From positions 200,782-208,636 of the forward strand of contig DFKE01000001.1 of NCBI GenBank assembly GCA_002373505.1: a stretch of DNA of 7,855 bases, read 5' to 3'. The position numbers were made by a program, and so were the translations under genes. Below the pieces are notes generated by a model. That model was not told the origin of the DNA. It worked only from the letters and a program-made list of their open reading frames with translations, and did no database searches. Shown piece by piece: positions 1 through 5,087 of the stretch; the stretch's first letter is position 1; the number at the start of each line of letters is the position of its first letter. This DNA is from Bacteroidales bacterium UBA3653. Lineage in GTDB: Bacteria; Bacteroidota; Bacteroidia; Bacteroidales; Paludibacteraceae.

Positions 1-8
1 AAGGATTA

Positions 9-118
9 CGCAGAAATCCTGCATGACTCCCGCAGAAATCCTGCATGGCTCCCGCAGAAATCCTGCATGACTCCCGCAGAAATCCTGCATGACTCCCGCA
101 GAAATCCTGCATGGCTCG
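9..118. repeat. Five tandem copies of a 22-bp repeat
   Basis: Units start at 9, 31, 53, 75 and 97, with no spacers. Every unit contains GCAGAAATCCTGC, which can fold on itself (GCAG/CTGC) or pair with the next unit. The units differ at one site, where ATGACTCC and ATGGCTCC alternate as A,G,A,A,G; the last unit also ends CTCG. Because 22 is not a multiple of 3, the array cannot encode a repeated peptide in one frame. The left edge is close to the window start, so the array may be longer. Its function is unknown. Confidence 0.95.
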
Positions 119-125
119 CTCAACA

Positions 126-202
126 GCAAGCCCCGCTTGCGCTAACCGCGACCAAAGGTCGCACTAAACAAGAAAAATCGCCCCGAAGGACGATTTTTCT
201 TG
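126..202. repeat. Chain of three hairpins joined by CTAA linkers
   Basis: Three perfect inverted repeats follow each other: GCAAGC-CCC-GCTTGC (126-140), GCGACC-AAA-GGTCGC (148-162), and a 12-bp stem CAAGAAAAATCG (169-180) with its complement at 191-202 around a 10-base loop. The linkers GCTAACC and ACTAAA resemble each other. The first two hairpins have loops of exactly three bases. The same design recurs at 5332-5404. The third hairpin, with A5/T5 in its stem, could also act as a terminator in either direction and insulate the promoter at 200-230. Confidence 0.8.
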
Positions 203-230
203 CACAATTCCCAAAAATGTTGTACCTTTG
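200..230 (+). promoter_or_regulatory. Bacteroidetes-type promoter for the restriction unit
   Basis: A -7 box TACCTTTG lies at 223-230. A TTG at 200-202 sits 20 bases upstream as the -33 element and forms the end of the preceding hairpin's right arm. Transcription should begin near 237-240, giving a short AT-rich leader of about 25 bases before the ATG at 263. It is the only promoter of this type upstream of the Sel1-like gene and the type IIG enzyme, so it probably drives both. Confidence 0.7.
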
Positions 231-262
231 CAACCGAATTTGCGATACAAATATAATACCTT

Positions 263-328
263 ATGAAACGAATTGTAAATCAAATGTTTAATTTTACCCC
301 CCCCCAGTGGGCAAAATGTTGTAAATAG
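263..328 (+). other. Short reading frame entering the C9 tract, probable true 5' end of the next gene
   Basis: An ATG at 263, about 25 bases after the predicted transcription start, opens a 21-codon frame (MKRIVNQMFNFT...). It crosses a run of nine C's at 297-305 and stops at 326-328. Losing one C would join it to the frame of the 405-731 gene, with no stop before 729. That frame is open from 279 but has no ATG, GTG or TTG until 405. This arrangement fits either a slippage-controlled (phase-variable) gene seen here in the OFF state, or a homopolymer sequencing error. Confidence 0.5.
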
Positions 329-404
329 CGGTAGTTTAATACCTCCTCATACAGGGCGGCGAGTACTTCGTGTACTTGTCGCTCTTTTTTTCGCCTGTCT
401 TGTC

Positions 405-731
405 GTGTTCTTAGGCTACCGTCGCGGATCATCACCCAAGCCGGTGGTGCTCGACCGCGCTATCTTTCATAACATCGACAGTATCAACCACTACGCGGAC
501 TTGGCTTTTACGACCGACGACCCGCGCGCGCTTTTCATAACCGGCATAGCCTCGCACCTCCGATATGTAGATCCCGAATTTCCGAAAGAAGCCTTTACTG
601 TCTCGCCTGACGAGGGCGAACTTCTTCTCATTCGCGCAGCCGAGAAAGGCAGCGAGGATGCTATGACTTATATCAAATGTTTGTCGGCTCACAATAATTG
701 GGGCCACCCCATTCCCCAAGTAAAAAAATAA
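405..731 (+). CDS. Small membrane-anchored protein with a Sel1-like repeat
   Basis: This is the conventional call from a GTG at 405 (108 aa), but the true N-terminus almost certainly lies upstream. The frame is open from 279, and codons just before 405 encode arginines followed by the hydrophobic run VLVALFFACLVVFLGY, which looks like a signal anchor. No ATG, GTG or TTG lies upstream in frame; an ATG at 263 would connect if one C of the C9 tract at 297-305 were missing, giving about 155 aa. The body reads like a degenerate Sel1/TPR repeat: LFITGIASHL, a spacer, then LLLIRAAEKGSEDAMTYI. Such repeats bind proteins. The gene ends 4 bases before the type IIG gene and shares its promoter, which suggests an accessory or coupled role. 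The Sel1 assignment is weak and the function is unknown. Confidence 0.65.
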   Translation: MFLGYRRGSSPKPVVLDRAIFHNIDSINHYADLAFTTDDPRALFITGIASHLRYVDPEFPKEAFTVSPDEGELLLIRAAEKGSEDAMTYIKCLSAHNNWGHPIPQVKK

Positions 732-735
732 TACC

Positions 736-3435
736 ATGGCAAAATACGATTTGAACATCCGAGAGGAAGAACTGAAGCACAAGGTTGCAAGGGATTGGTT
801 CGGAAACTATGACACTACCCAAATCATAGATAATATCGATTTTGCTGTGGCTATCCAGCCGAACGGAAACGAGTTATTTAAAGAAACTGAATACTTACTT
901 TGGGCGGAAGCCAAGAAAGGCAATAAGCAGAACATATATGATTCGGTGGTACAACTGATCTTTACCATCGGCAAAGGGCGTATTAACGAGAGACACATGC
1001 CGCCTAAATTCATCGGCGCTTTTGACGCGGAGAAGATCGCTTTTATTCCGTATAACGCCATTATGGAGGTATTCTCGCAGACCGATTTTAACTGGACTGT
1101 GCCACCATCAGACCATACTACCAAAGAGTTTCAGCAACTCAAAACCATGGTACGCAATGCTTTGGAGCAATCGTCTTTGGAGGACGGCAACGAGGCGTAT
1201 AGATTTGATTTTGCAGAAAACCGCAAGGAACTCAAGACCTATATCAGCAAGAATTTCAAAGCTGACCCGCATACCAATCGAGGCATGCGTATTACCCAAA
1301 ACAATTTTGTTGCCGTTTATAACCAATGGCGCAAAGAGGTAATGCCGACTATTGCGATTGATTTCAACGAAGCCAAGAAAAACGGCTTGTTGGATTCGGC
1401 TTTCTACCTCGCGGACTTGATGTCAGGTCGCGACAATTTTACACTTTTGGACAAACTCAAAGTGCTGCTCCGCAAGAACAAATATATCCTTGTGAACGGT
1501 ACAAATAATGTTGGCTTGTTTAATTTTAGTGAGGTGTCATTCAAGGACAACATGCAAGCCCACAAGACCTTTTGGGCACGTTACCAAAGACCGCCGAAAA
1601 AGGAGTATTGGGACAAGATAGTAGAGCGCAACGACTTGCTTGTGCCGCAAGACATACGCGAGCGCAAAGGCAGTTACTTTACGCCCTCTATTTGGGTAGA
1701 GAAAAGCCAAGAATACCTTGCAGCCGTACTTGGCGAGAGTTGGCAAGATGAGTATTATATCTGGGACTGTTGTGCCGGTACAGGAAATCTACTCGCGAAC
1801 CTCACTAACAAATATAATATCTGGGCTTCTACCATAGATAGCGCGGATGTACATATCATGCACGAGCGTATAGCGAGTATGGGTGAAGGTTCTAACCTGT
1901 TAGACTCGCATGTATTCCAATTCGACTTCCTCAATGACGATTTTTCTCAGTTGCCGCAAGGCTTGCAGGATATTATCAACGATGAGGAGAAGCGCAAGAA
2001 ACTCGTCATTTATATCAACCCGCCTTATGCGGAGGCTGCAAGTTATAGAACATTAACAAAAAGGGGAGCGAATAAGAAAGATGTCGCTGTCAAACAATTA
2101 ATGTATGAAAAATATCTTGAAAAGATTGGTATTGCGGGACGGGAATTATTCGTGCAATTCTTTACACGCATATACGCTGAAATTCAAGGAGCTACGCTTG
2201 CAGAATTTTCAACTTTGAAAATTCTGCAAGCGCCTAACTTCGTAGAATTTCGTTCATATTTTCAACCTAAACTTCGAAGTTTATTTGTTGTCCCTGCAAG
2301 TACTTTTGATAACGTAAAAGGCTCGTTCCCAATCGGGTTCTACATCTGGGATACCAATCAAAAAGAAATTTTTACATCTATAAGCGCAGATGTATATATT
2401 AAAGTCAATGAAGATGCCATATGGCAAGGAAAAAAAGAGTTCCACGTAGATGCCAAACAGAAATCCATAAACGATTGGTTAATAACAACAAGAAATAGAC
2501 AGGGCGAGCAGAACATAGCTTTCATGTCCTGTAAAGGGGCTGATTTTCAAACCATTAATCTTAATTATATAATTAATAAAAAAGAGCAAATGCCACACCC
2601 GCGCGGTTCTTATATTACTACTAAAAATTTAACAGAAGCGAGTATATATCTCGCTGTCCGTCATTGTATTGAAGCTACTTGGCTCAATGACCGCGACCAA
2701 TTCCTTTATCCGCGCAAGGCATGGAAGGAAGACAAAGAGTTTCAATTTGACTGCCTTGCCTTTACCCTCTTTCATGGGCAAAACCGCATAACTTCCACGG
2801 AAGGCATCAACCATTGGATTCCATTTACCGAGGCAGAACTGCAAGCCCCCGACACTTTCCAATCCCATTTTATGTCGGATTTCATTGCCGGAAAATGCAA
2901 GCCCCAAGCAGCCGAAACGCTCTTTGGCGCAGAAGAAAGCCTTATCCCTACTGAGCCCATCCAATTCTCCCCGGAAGCGCAGGCGGTCATGGATGCAGGG
3001 CGCGAACTCTGGTACTACTATATGCACCATAAAGATGGTGAATTATACGGAGCACAAAGTATCAACGTCAACGCTTCTTACTATGACATCCGCCGCTATT
3101 TCCAAGGGACGGACGACAAAGGACGTATGTATCCCGAAAGCCAAGACGAGACCTACATGCGCCTGTGGGGCAACATAAAAGAAGCGCTCAAAGTCCTTGC
3201 AAAAAAGATCGAGCCGAAAGTGTATCTCTATGGCTTCCTACTGGACGAGACAACGCTCCCTGAGGACGAACCCGAAGTGGCGGAAGAAGCGGTATTGCCG
3301 GTAAAAGCACCGAAGCAAACACATAAAACGCCGCGTAAGCAGACACCGCAAACAGTCATTCATTACCACATCGATCATGTCGATACTTTTAACGATAATA
3401 GCCAAAATATTACCGTAAAAAAGGACGATAAGTGA
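736..3435 (+). CDS. Type IIG restriction-modification enzyme (fused nuclease and N6-adenine methyltransferase)
   Basis: A single 899-residue chain that should both cut and methylate DNA in the cytoplasm. The N-terminus has a PD-(D/E)xK nuclease pattern: D35, then E58-A-K60 in WAEAKKG, then a helix with Q73. A helical linker follows, leading to the methyltransferase: SAM-binding motif I DCCAGTGNL near 344-352 and catalytic motif IV NPPY at 428-431, which indicates N6-adenine methylation. FSTLK and the FPIGFYIWDT stretch are typical of Eco57I-like type IIG proteins. The later half, about 440-800, should carry target recognition. The C-terminal tail (about 860-899) is low in complexity and ends in a motif shared with the next protein. 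No separate restriction or specificity gene is nearby, as expected for type IIG. Codons about 435-638 (2041-2650) are clearly AT-richer than the flanks. The cut site and target sequence cannot be read from sequence. All key residues are intact. Confidence 0.9.
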   Translation: MAKYDLNIREEELKHKVARDWFGNYDTTQIIDNIDFAVAIQPNGNELFKETEYLLWAEAKKGNKQNIYDSVVQLIFTIGKGRINERHMPPKFIGAFDAEKIAFIPYNAIMEVFSQTDFNWTVPPSDHTTKEFQQLKTMVRNALEQSSLEDGNEAYRFDFAENRKELKTYISKNFKADPHTNRGMRITQNNFVAVYNQWRKEVMPTIAIDFNEAKKNGLLDSAFYLADLMSGRDNFTLLDKLKVLLRKNKYILVNGTNNVGLFNFSEVSFKDNMQAHKTFWARYQRPPKKEYWDKIVERNDLLVPQDIRERKGSYFTPSIWVEKSQEYLAAVLGESWQDEYYIWDCCAGTGNLLANLTNKYNIWASTIDSADVHIMHERIASMGEGSNLLDSHVFQFDFLNDDFSQLPQGLQDIINDEEKRKKLVIYINPPYAEAASYRTLTKRGANKKDVAVKQLMYEKYLEKIGIAGRELFVQFFTRIYAEIQGATLAEFSTLKILQAPNFVEFRSYFQPKLRSLFVVPASTFDNVKGSFPIGFYIWDTNQKEIFTSISADVYIKVNEDAIWQGKKEFHVDAKQKSINDWLITTRNRQGEQNIAFMSCKGADFQTINLNYIINKKEQMPHPRGSYITTKNLTEASIYLAVRHCIEATWLNDRDQFLYPRKAWKEDKEFQFDCLAFTLFHGQNRITSTEGINHWIPFTEAELQAPDTFQSHFMSDFIAGKCKPQAAETLFGAEESLIPTEPIQFSPEAQAVMDAGRELWYYYMHHKDGELYGAQSINVNASYYDIRRYFQGTDDKGRMYPESQDETYMRLWGNIKEALKVLAKKIEPKVYLYGFLLDETTLPEDEPEVAEEAVLPVKAPKQTHKTPRKQTPQTVIHYHIDHVDTFNDNSQNITVKKDDK
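2195..2232. repeat. Perfect 38-base palindrome inside the type IIG gene
   Basis: The 18-base arm CGCTTGCAGAATTTTCAA (2195-2212) is followed by CT (2213-2214) and then by its exact reverse complement (2215-2232). It falls in the codons for TLAEFSTLKILQA, a stretch that looks conserved in type IIG enzymes. It is therefore not an obvious insertion; the symmetry is created largely by codon choice. DNA could extrude a cruciform and the mRNA would form a very stable hairpin. Confidence 0.9.
2561..2576. repeat. 16-base AT-only palindrome in the type IIG gene
   Basis: TTAATTATATAATTAA is self-complementary over its full length. It lies in the most AT-rich part of the gene, in the codons for NLNYIIN. 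In AT-rich DNA this is less surprising than the palindrome at 2195-2232. Confidence 0.85.
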
Positions 3436-3441
3436 TTTTTA

Positions 3442-3473
3442 TTTGCATATATCAAAAAAAAGCAGTACTTTTG
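3442..3473 (+). promoter_or_regulatory. Strong Bacteroidetes-type promoter after the type IIG gene
   Basis: The -33 element TTTG (3442-3445) and the -7 box TACTTTTG (3466-3473) are 20 bases apart, a full match to the Bacteroidetes consensus. The promoter begins 7 bases after the type IIG stop codon. Transcription should start near 3481. The downstream context TTTGCACCGTCTTTC closely matches that of the promoter at 4144 (TTTGCACCGCCTTTC). Confidence 0.8.
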
Positions 3474-3542
3474 CACCGTCTTTCTCGGGACGTTAAACAA
3501 GAGGACATAATTATCATTTAGGCATATTTCCTTTACTAACTA

Positions 3543-3623
3543 CGGCGAAATTTTAAGGAACAAAAAGAGATATGTCCCATTACCCTTGTATGGGTTGGTG
3601 GGGCATTGTTCCGAGTTTCGCCG
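3543..3623 (+). ncRNA. Long structured leader hairpin
   Basis: The predicted transcript from about 3481 contains a nested hairpin. CGGCGAAA (3543-3550) pairs with TTTCGCCG (3616-3623). GGAAC (3557-3561) pairs with GTTCC (3608-3612). ATGTCCC (3572-3578) pairs with GGGGCAT (3600-3606, one G-U). ACCC (3582-3585) pairs with GGGT (3592-3595) around a 6-base loop. An alternative pairing joins CTCGGGAC (3484-3491) to GTTCCGAG (3608-3615), so two states are possible. It may be a regulatory leader for the gene at 3668. The family is not recognised. Confidence 0.6.
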
Positions 3624-3667
3624 CTCTGTTAGTTGCTCCACTTACCTGTACTTTTTTATTAAAGTAT

Positions 3668-4018
3668 ATGGCAAAGCATTACATTAACCACATCGGTACT
3701 TACAACGACAACAGCAAAAACCTCACTATCAATACCACCTCTACGGATCTGACAAGTATCGTCCGCTCGTTCATGGCAGACGATGAGCAAACCGTTTCAA
3801 CCGAACCTGCTACGCCTAAAGACATTCTCCCTATTCCGGCTGAGGGCAAATATACCGAAGTACGCAAATACATCAAGGAGCGCTGCCGGTTCGATGAGGA
3901 GTTCAAAAAATTCTTCAAAGAACGATCATTAAGGGAATTATGTGACAGACTTACCAAGGAGTTCGGATGGTTCGTGGACGAACACTCCTTGGGAGCAAAC
4001 CTAAACAGACATAGATGA
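3668..4018 (+). CDS. Small unrecognised protein sharing an NDNS motif with the type IIG tail
   Basis: A 116-residue protein starting at ATG 3668. The same frame also has an ATG at 3572, which would add 32 residues including a hydrophobic stretch (IVPSFAALLVAPLTCTFLL). The later start is preferred because 3572 lies inside the structured leader's stem and the protein then begins directly with the motif. Residues 4-21 (HYINHIGTYNDNSKNLTI) match the end of the type IIG enzyme (HYHIDHVDTFNDNSQNITV) with different codons. A polar linker follows. Residues 61-116 are helical and charged (KYTEVRKYIKERC..., LCDRLTKEFGWFVDEHSLG) and look like a compact nucleic-acid- or protein-binding domain. The gene has its own promoter and terminator. 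I do not recognise the family; a regulator or partner of the restriction enzyme is only a guess. Confidence 0.75.
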   Translation: MAKHYINHIGTYNDNSKNLTINTTSTDLTSIVRSFMADDEQTVSTEPATPKDILPIPAEGKYTEVRKYIKERCRFDEEFKKFFKERSLRELCDRLTKEFGWFVDEHSLGANLNRHR

Positions 4019-4021
4019 AAT

Positions 4022-4048
4022 AAGCGACCTTTTCAGGCCGCTTTTTTT
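4022..4048 (+). terminator. Intrinsic terminator
   Basis: AAGCGACCT (4022-4030), loop TTTC, and AGGCCGCTT (4035-4043) form a 9-bp stem with one mismatch, running into seven T's (4042-4048). It starts 4 bases after the stop codon of the 3668-4018 gene and closes that single-gene unit. Confidence 0.85.
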
Positions 4049-4058
4049 ATGCTTTTTT

Positions 4059-4137
4059 GCGAGTAGCACACTTTTAGCACAAATAGCACATTTATAGCAC
4101 AATTATAGCACAAAATGTGCCGCGAGTAGCACATTTT
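4059..4137. promoter_or_regulatory. Operator-like array of TAGCACA sites plus a dyad
   Basis: TAGCACA occurs at 4064, 4075, 4084, 4095, 4106 and 4127. The spacings are 11, 9, 11, 11 and 21 bases, about one helical turn each. GCGAGTAGCACA is repeated exactly at both ends (4059-4070 and 4122-4133). At the right end, AAAATGTGC (4112-4120) and GCACATTTT (4129-4137) form a perfect 9-bp dyad with an 8-base spacer. The dyad covers the -33 region of the promoter at 4144. This is what cooperative repressor or activator sites look like. An iteron role is possible, but no replication gene is in the window. Confidence 0.75.
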
Positions 4138-4143
4138 TACCTC

Positions 4144-4151
4144 TACCTTTG
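4144..4151 (+). promoter_or_regulatory. -7 box of a regulated Bacteroidetes promoter
   Basis: TACCTTTG at 4144-4151 is followed by CACCGCCTTTCGG, like the promoter at 3466. No TTTG is present at the -33 position, which is occupied by the TAGCACA dyad. Expression therefore may need an activator, or may be blocked by a repressor bound there. It would drive the membrane-protein gene at 4214 and the HNH gene. Confidence 0.65.
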
Positions 4152-4211
4152 CACCGCCTTTCGGAACAAGCGCCTCACGTTGAGGTGACTCAATCCCTCC
4201 GAATGGCGGTG
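4152..4211 (+). ncRNA. Leader hairpin ending 2 bases before the start codon
   Basis: CACCGCC (4152-4158) pairs with GGCGGTG (4205-4211). After one T-T mismatch, TTCGG (4160-4164) pairs with CCGAA (4199-4203). Inside, CCTCA-CGT-TGAGG (4173-4185) forms its own hairpin. The structure fills the whole leader between the -7 box and the ATG at 4214, so it should affect translation start or RNA stability. The first few bases may precede the actual transcription start, which would shorten the outer stem. Confidence 0.6.
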
Positions 4212-4213
4212 TT

Positions 4214-4429
4214 ATGATTTATACTTTTTTATCATCGGTGTTTATCGCCTTGTTTATCGTAGTGGGCACAATCGCCCTCTATGGTTATCTCGACCTCTCG
4301 CGTCGGAACTTACCATTCGGCTGGACTTGCTACCAGCATGTTATTGTGCTTGCGATTATCGCAGCATTGTGTTTCATCTGCGCCTGTGTCTTCGGCGCAC
4401 AAATTCCTGAGTGTTATGCGCAGTTTTGA
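4214..4429 (+). CDS. Small two-helix inner-membrane protein
   Basis: A 71-residue protein with two predicted membrane helices, about residues 5-24 (FLSSVFIALFIVVGTIALYG) and 42-62 (HVIVLAIIAALCFICACVFG). They are joined by a short polar loop with LSRRN, which suggests a cytoplasmic loop by the positive-inside rule. The ATG at 4214 follows the leader hairpin directly. Its last 14 bases overlap the start of the HNH gene in another frame, so the two are probably translated together. No enzymatic motif is seen. The family is not recognised; a holin-like or small toxin-like role cannot be excluded. Confidence 0.7.
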   Translation: MIYTFLSSVFIALFIVVGTIALYGYLDLSRRNLPFGWTCYQHVIVLAIIAALCFICACVFGAQIPECYAQF

Positions 4430-5048
4430 AATCATCCGCAAGCCGGACGCAGAGCCGTCTTTCCTTTGCAACAACGTGCTTGTCCATTATGTCGGCACAT
4501 GCTCCGAGACCGGCATCTCCTTCTATTCCTCCACACGCTGCACATACGGCGTAAAAGTCTTTCCCGACGGACGAAAGGCTGTGGAGAATGCGACCGGAGT
4601 AAAATATGGTAAACCTTATGCGCATGGCAAAGCGGAATATCTGTATTTTAGAAATGCGTTCGGACAGGGAAAAGGCATCCTTGCCGCGCACGCCGTCTGG
4701 ATGGCTGCCGGTCGGACGATCCCCGAAGGCATGACGATTGACCATATCAACGGCTGTACAACCGATAACTGTATCGAAAACCTGCGCTGCATCACCAGTG
4801 CGCTCAATGTCCGAGACGGGGGATTCTTGCGTAAGTTGCGCCACAAAGGCATCAACCCTGTTGCCATTCAGCGGTCGTATCTCCTGCGCTACTTCGACCG
4901 CATGGCGGTTATCAAACCCGCGATCTCCGAGTGGAAATACAGACATCTCACCTTCGACATTCTGCGCGCTATCCTCTATCTCCCAAAGCAGGAACTGACT
5001 TACAACCTACTATTATTTTATGAAGTCGAAATCGAATTTCAACTCTAA
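4416..5048 (+). CDS. HNH endonuclease, phage type
   Basis: A 210-residue protein from ATG 4416; the frame is open further upstream but that part overlaps the membrane-protein gene. The HNH core is clear. H92 lies in LAAHAVWMAAG, the metal-binding pair D109-H110 in TIDHING, then N112, N118 and N122 in TDNCIENLRCIT, with N131 after it. This matches the HNH nucleases common in phages, often free-standing homing enzymes that nick or cut DNA. The N-terminal half (1-90) carries no domain I recognise. The C-terminal 70 residues are basic, then helical, and could bind DNA. It overlaps the upstream membrane gene by 14 bases, so it seems co-expressed under the TAGCACA-controlled promoter. The HNH assignment is confident; whether it is a homing enzyme or a host function is not. 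Confidence 0.85.
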   Translation: MRSFEIIRKPDAEPSFLCNNVLVHYVGTCSETGISFYSSTRCTYGVKVFPDGRKAVENATGVKYGKPYAHGKAEYLYFRNAFGQGKGILAAHAVWMAAGRTIPEGMTIDHINGCTTDNCIENLRCITSALNVRDGGFLRKLRHKGINPVAIQRSYLLRYFDRMAVIKPAISEWKYRHLTFDILRAILYLPKQELTYNLLLFYEVEIEFQL

Positions 5049-5056
5049 AAATATTC

Positions 5057-5084
5057 ATTATTCATTAATCATTATTCATTAATC
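5057..5084. repeat. Two tandem copies of a 14-bp AT-rich repeat
   Basis: ATTATTCATTAATC occurs at 5057-5070 and 5071-5084, exactly adjacent. The pair ends 3 bases before the ATG of the WYL_2 gene and forms the AT-rich leader often found at Bacteroidetes start sites. Confidence 0.9.
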
Positions 5085-5087
5085 AAC

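Noticed and set aside
9..118. CRISPR-like array
   Set aside because: The 22-bp units are directly adjacent with no unique spacers, and no cas gene is in the window.
67..291. 74-codon reading frame on the + strand
   Set aside because: It runs through the 22-bp repeats, three hairpins and the promoter, and has no recognisable protein features.
698..719. Terminator between the first gene and the type IIG gene (TTGGGG/CCCCAA hairpin)
   Set aside because: No T run follows the hairpin and the genes are only 4 bases apart, so a terminator is unlikely.
736..3435. Type I or BREX methyltransferase subunit
   Set aside because: The protein carries its own PD-(D/E)xK nuclease at the N-terminus, and no HsdR, HsdS or BREX genes are nearby.
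3572..3667. N-terminal extension of the 3668-4018 protein with a hydrophobic segment
   Set aside because: It starts within a nested hairpin whose arms are better explained as structured leader RNA. It remains possible, so it is noted in the gene entry.
4059..4137. Plasmid replication origin with iterons
   Set aside because: The repeats look iteron-like, but there is no replication initiator gene, and they lie on a promoter, so operators explain them better.
4374..4946. 190-codon reading frame on the - strand
   Set aside because: It lies opposite the clear HNH gene, whose motifs are intact; its own translation shows no domain.
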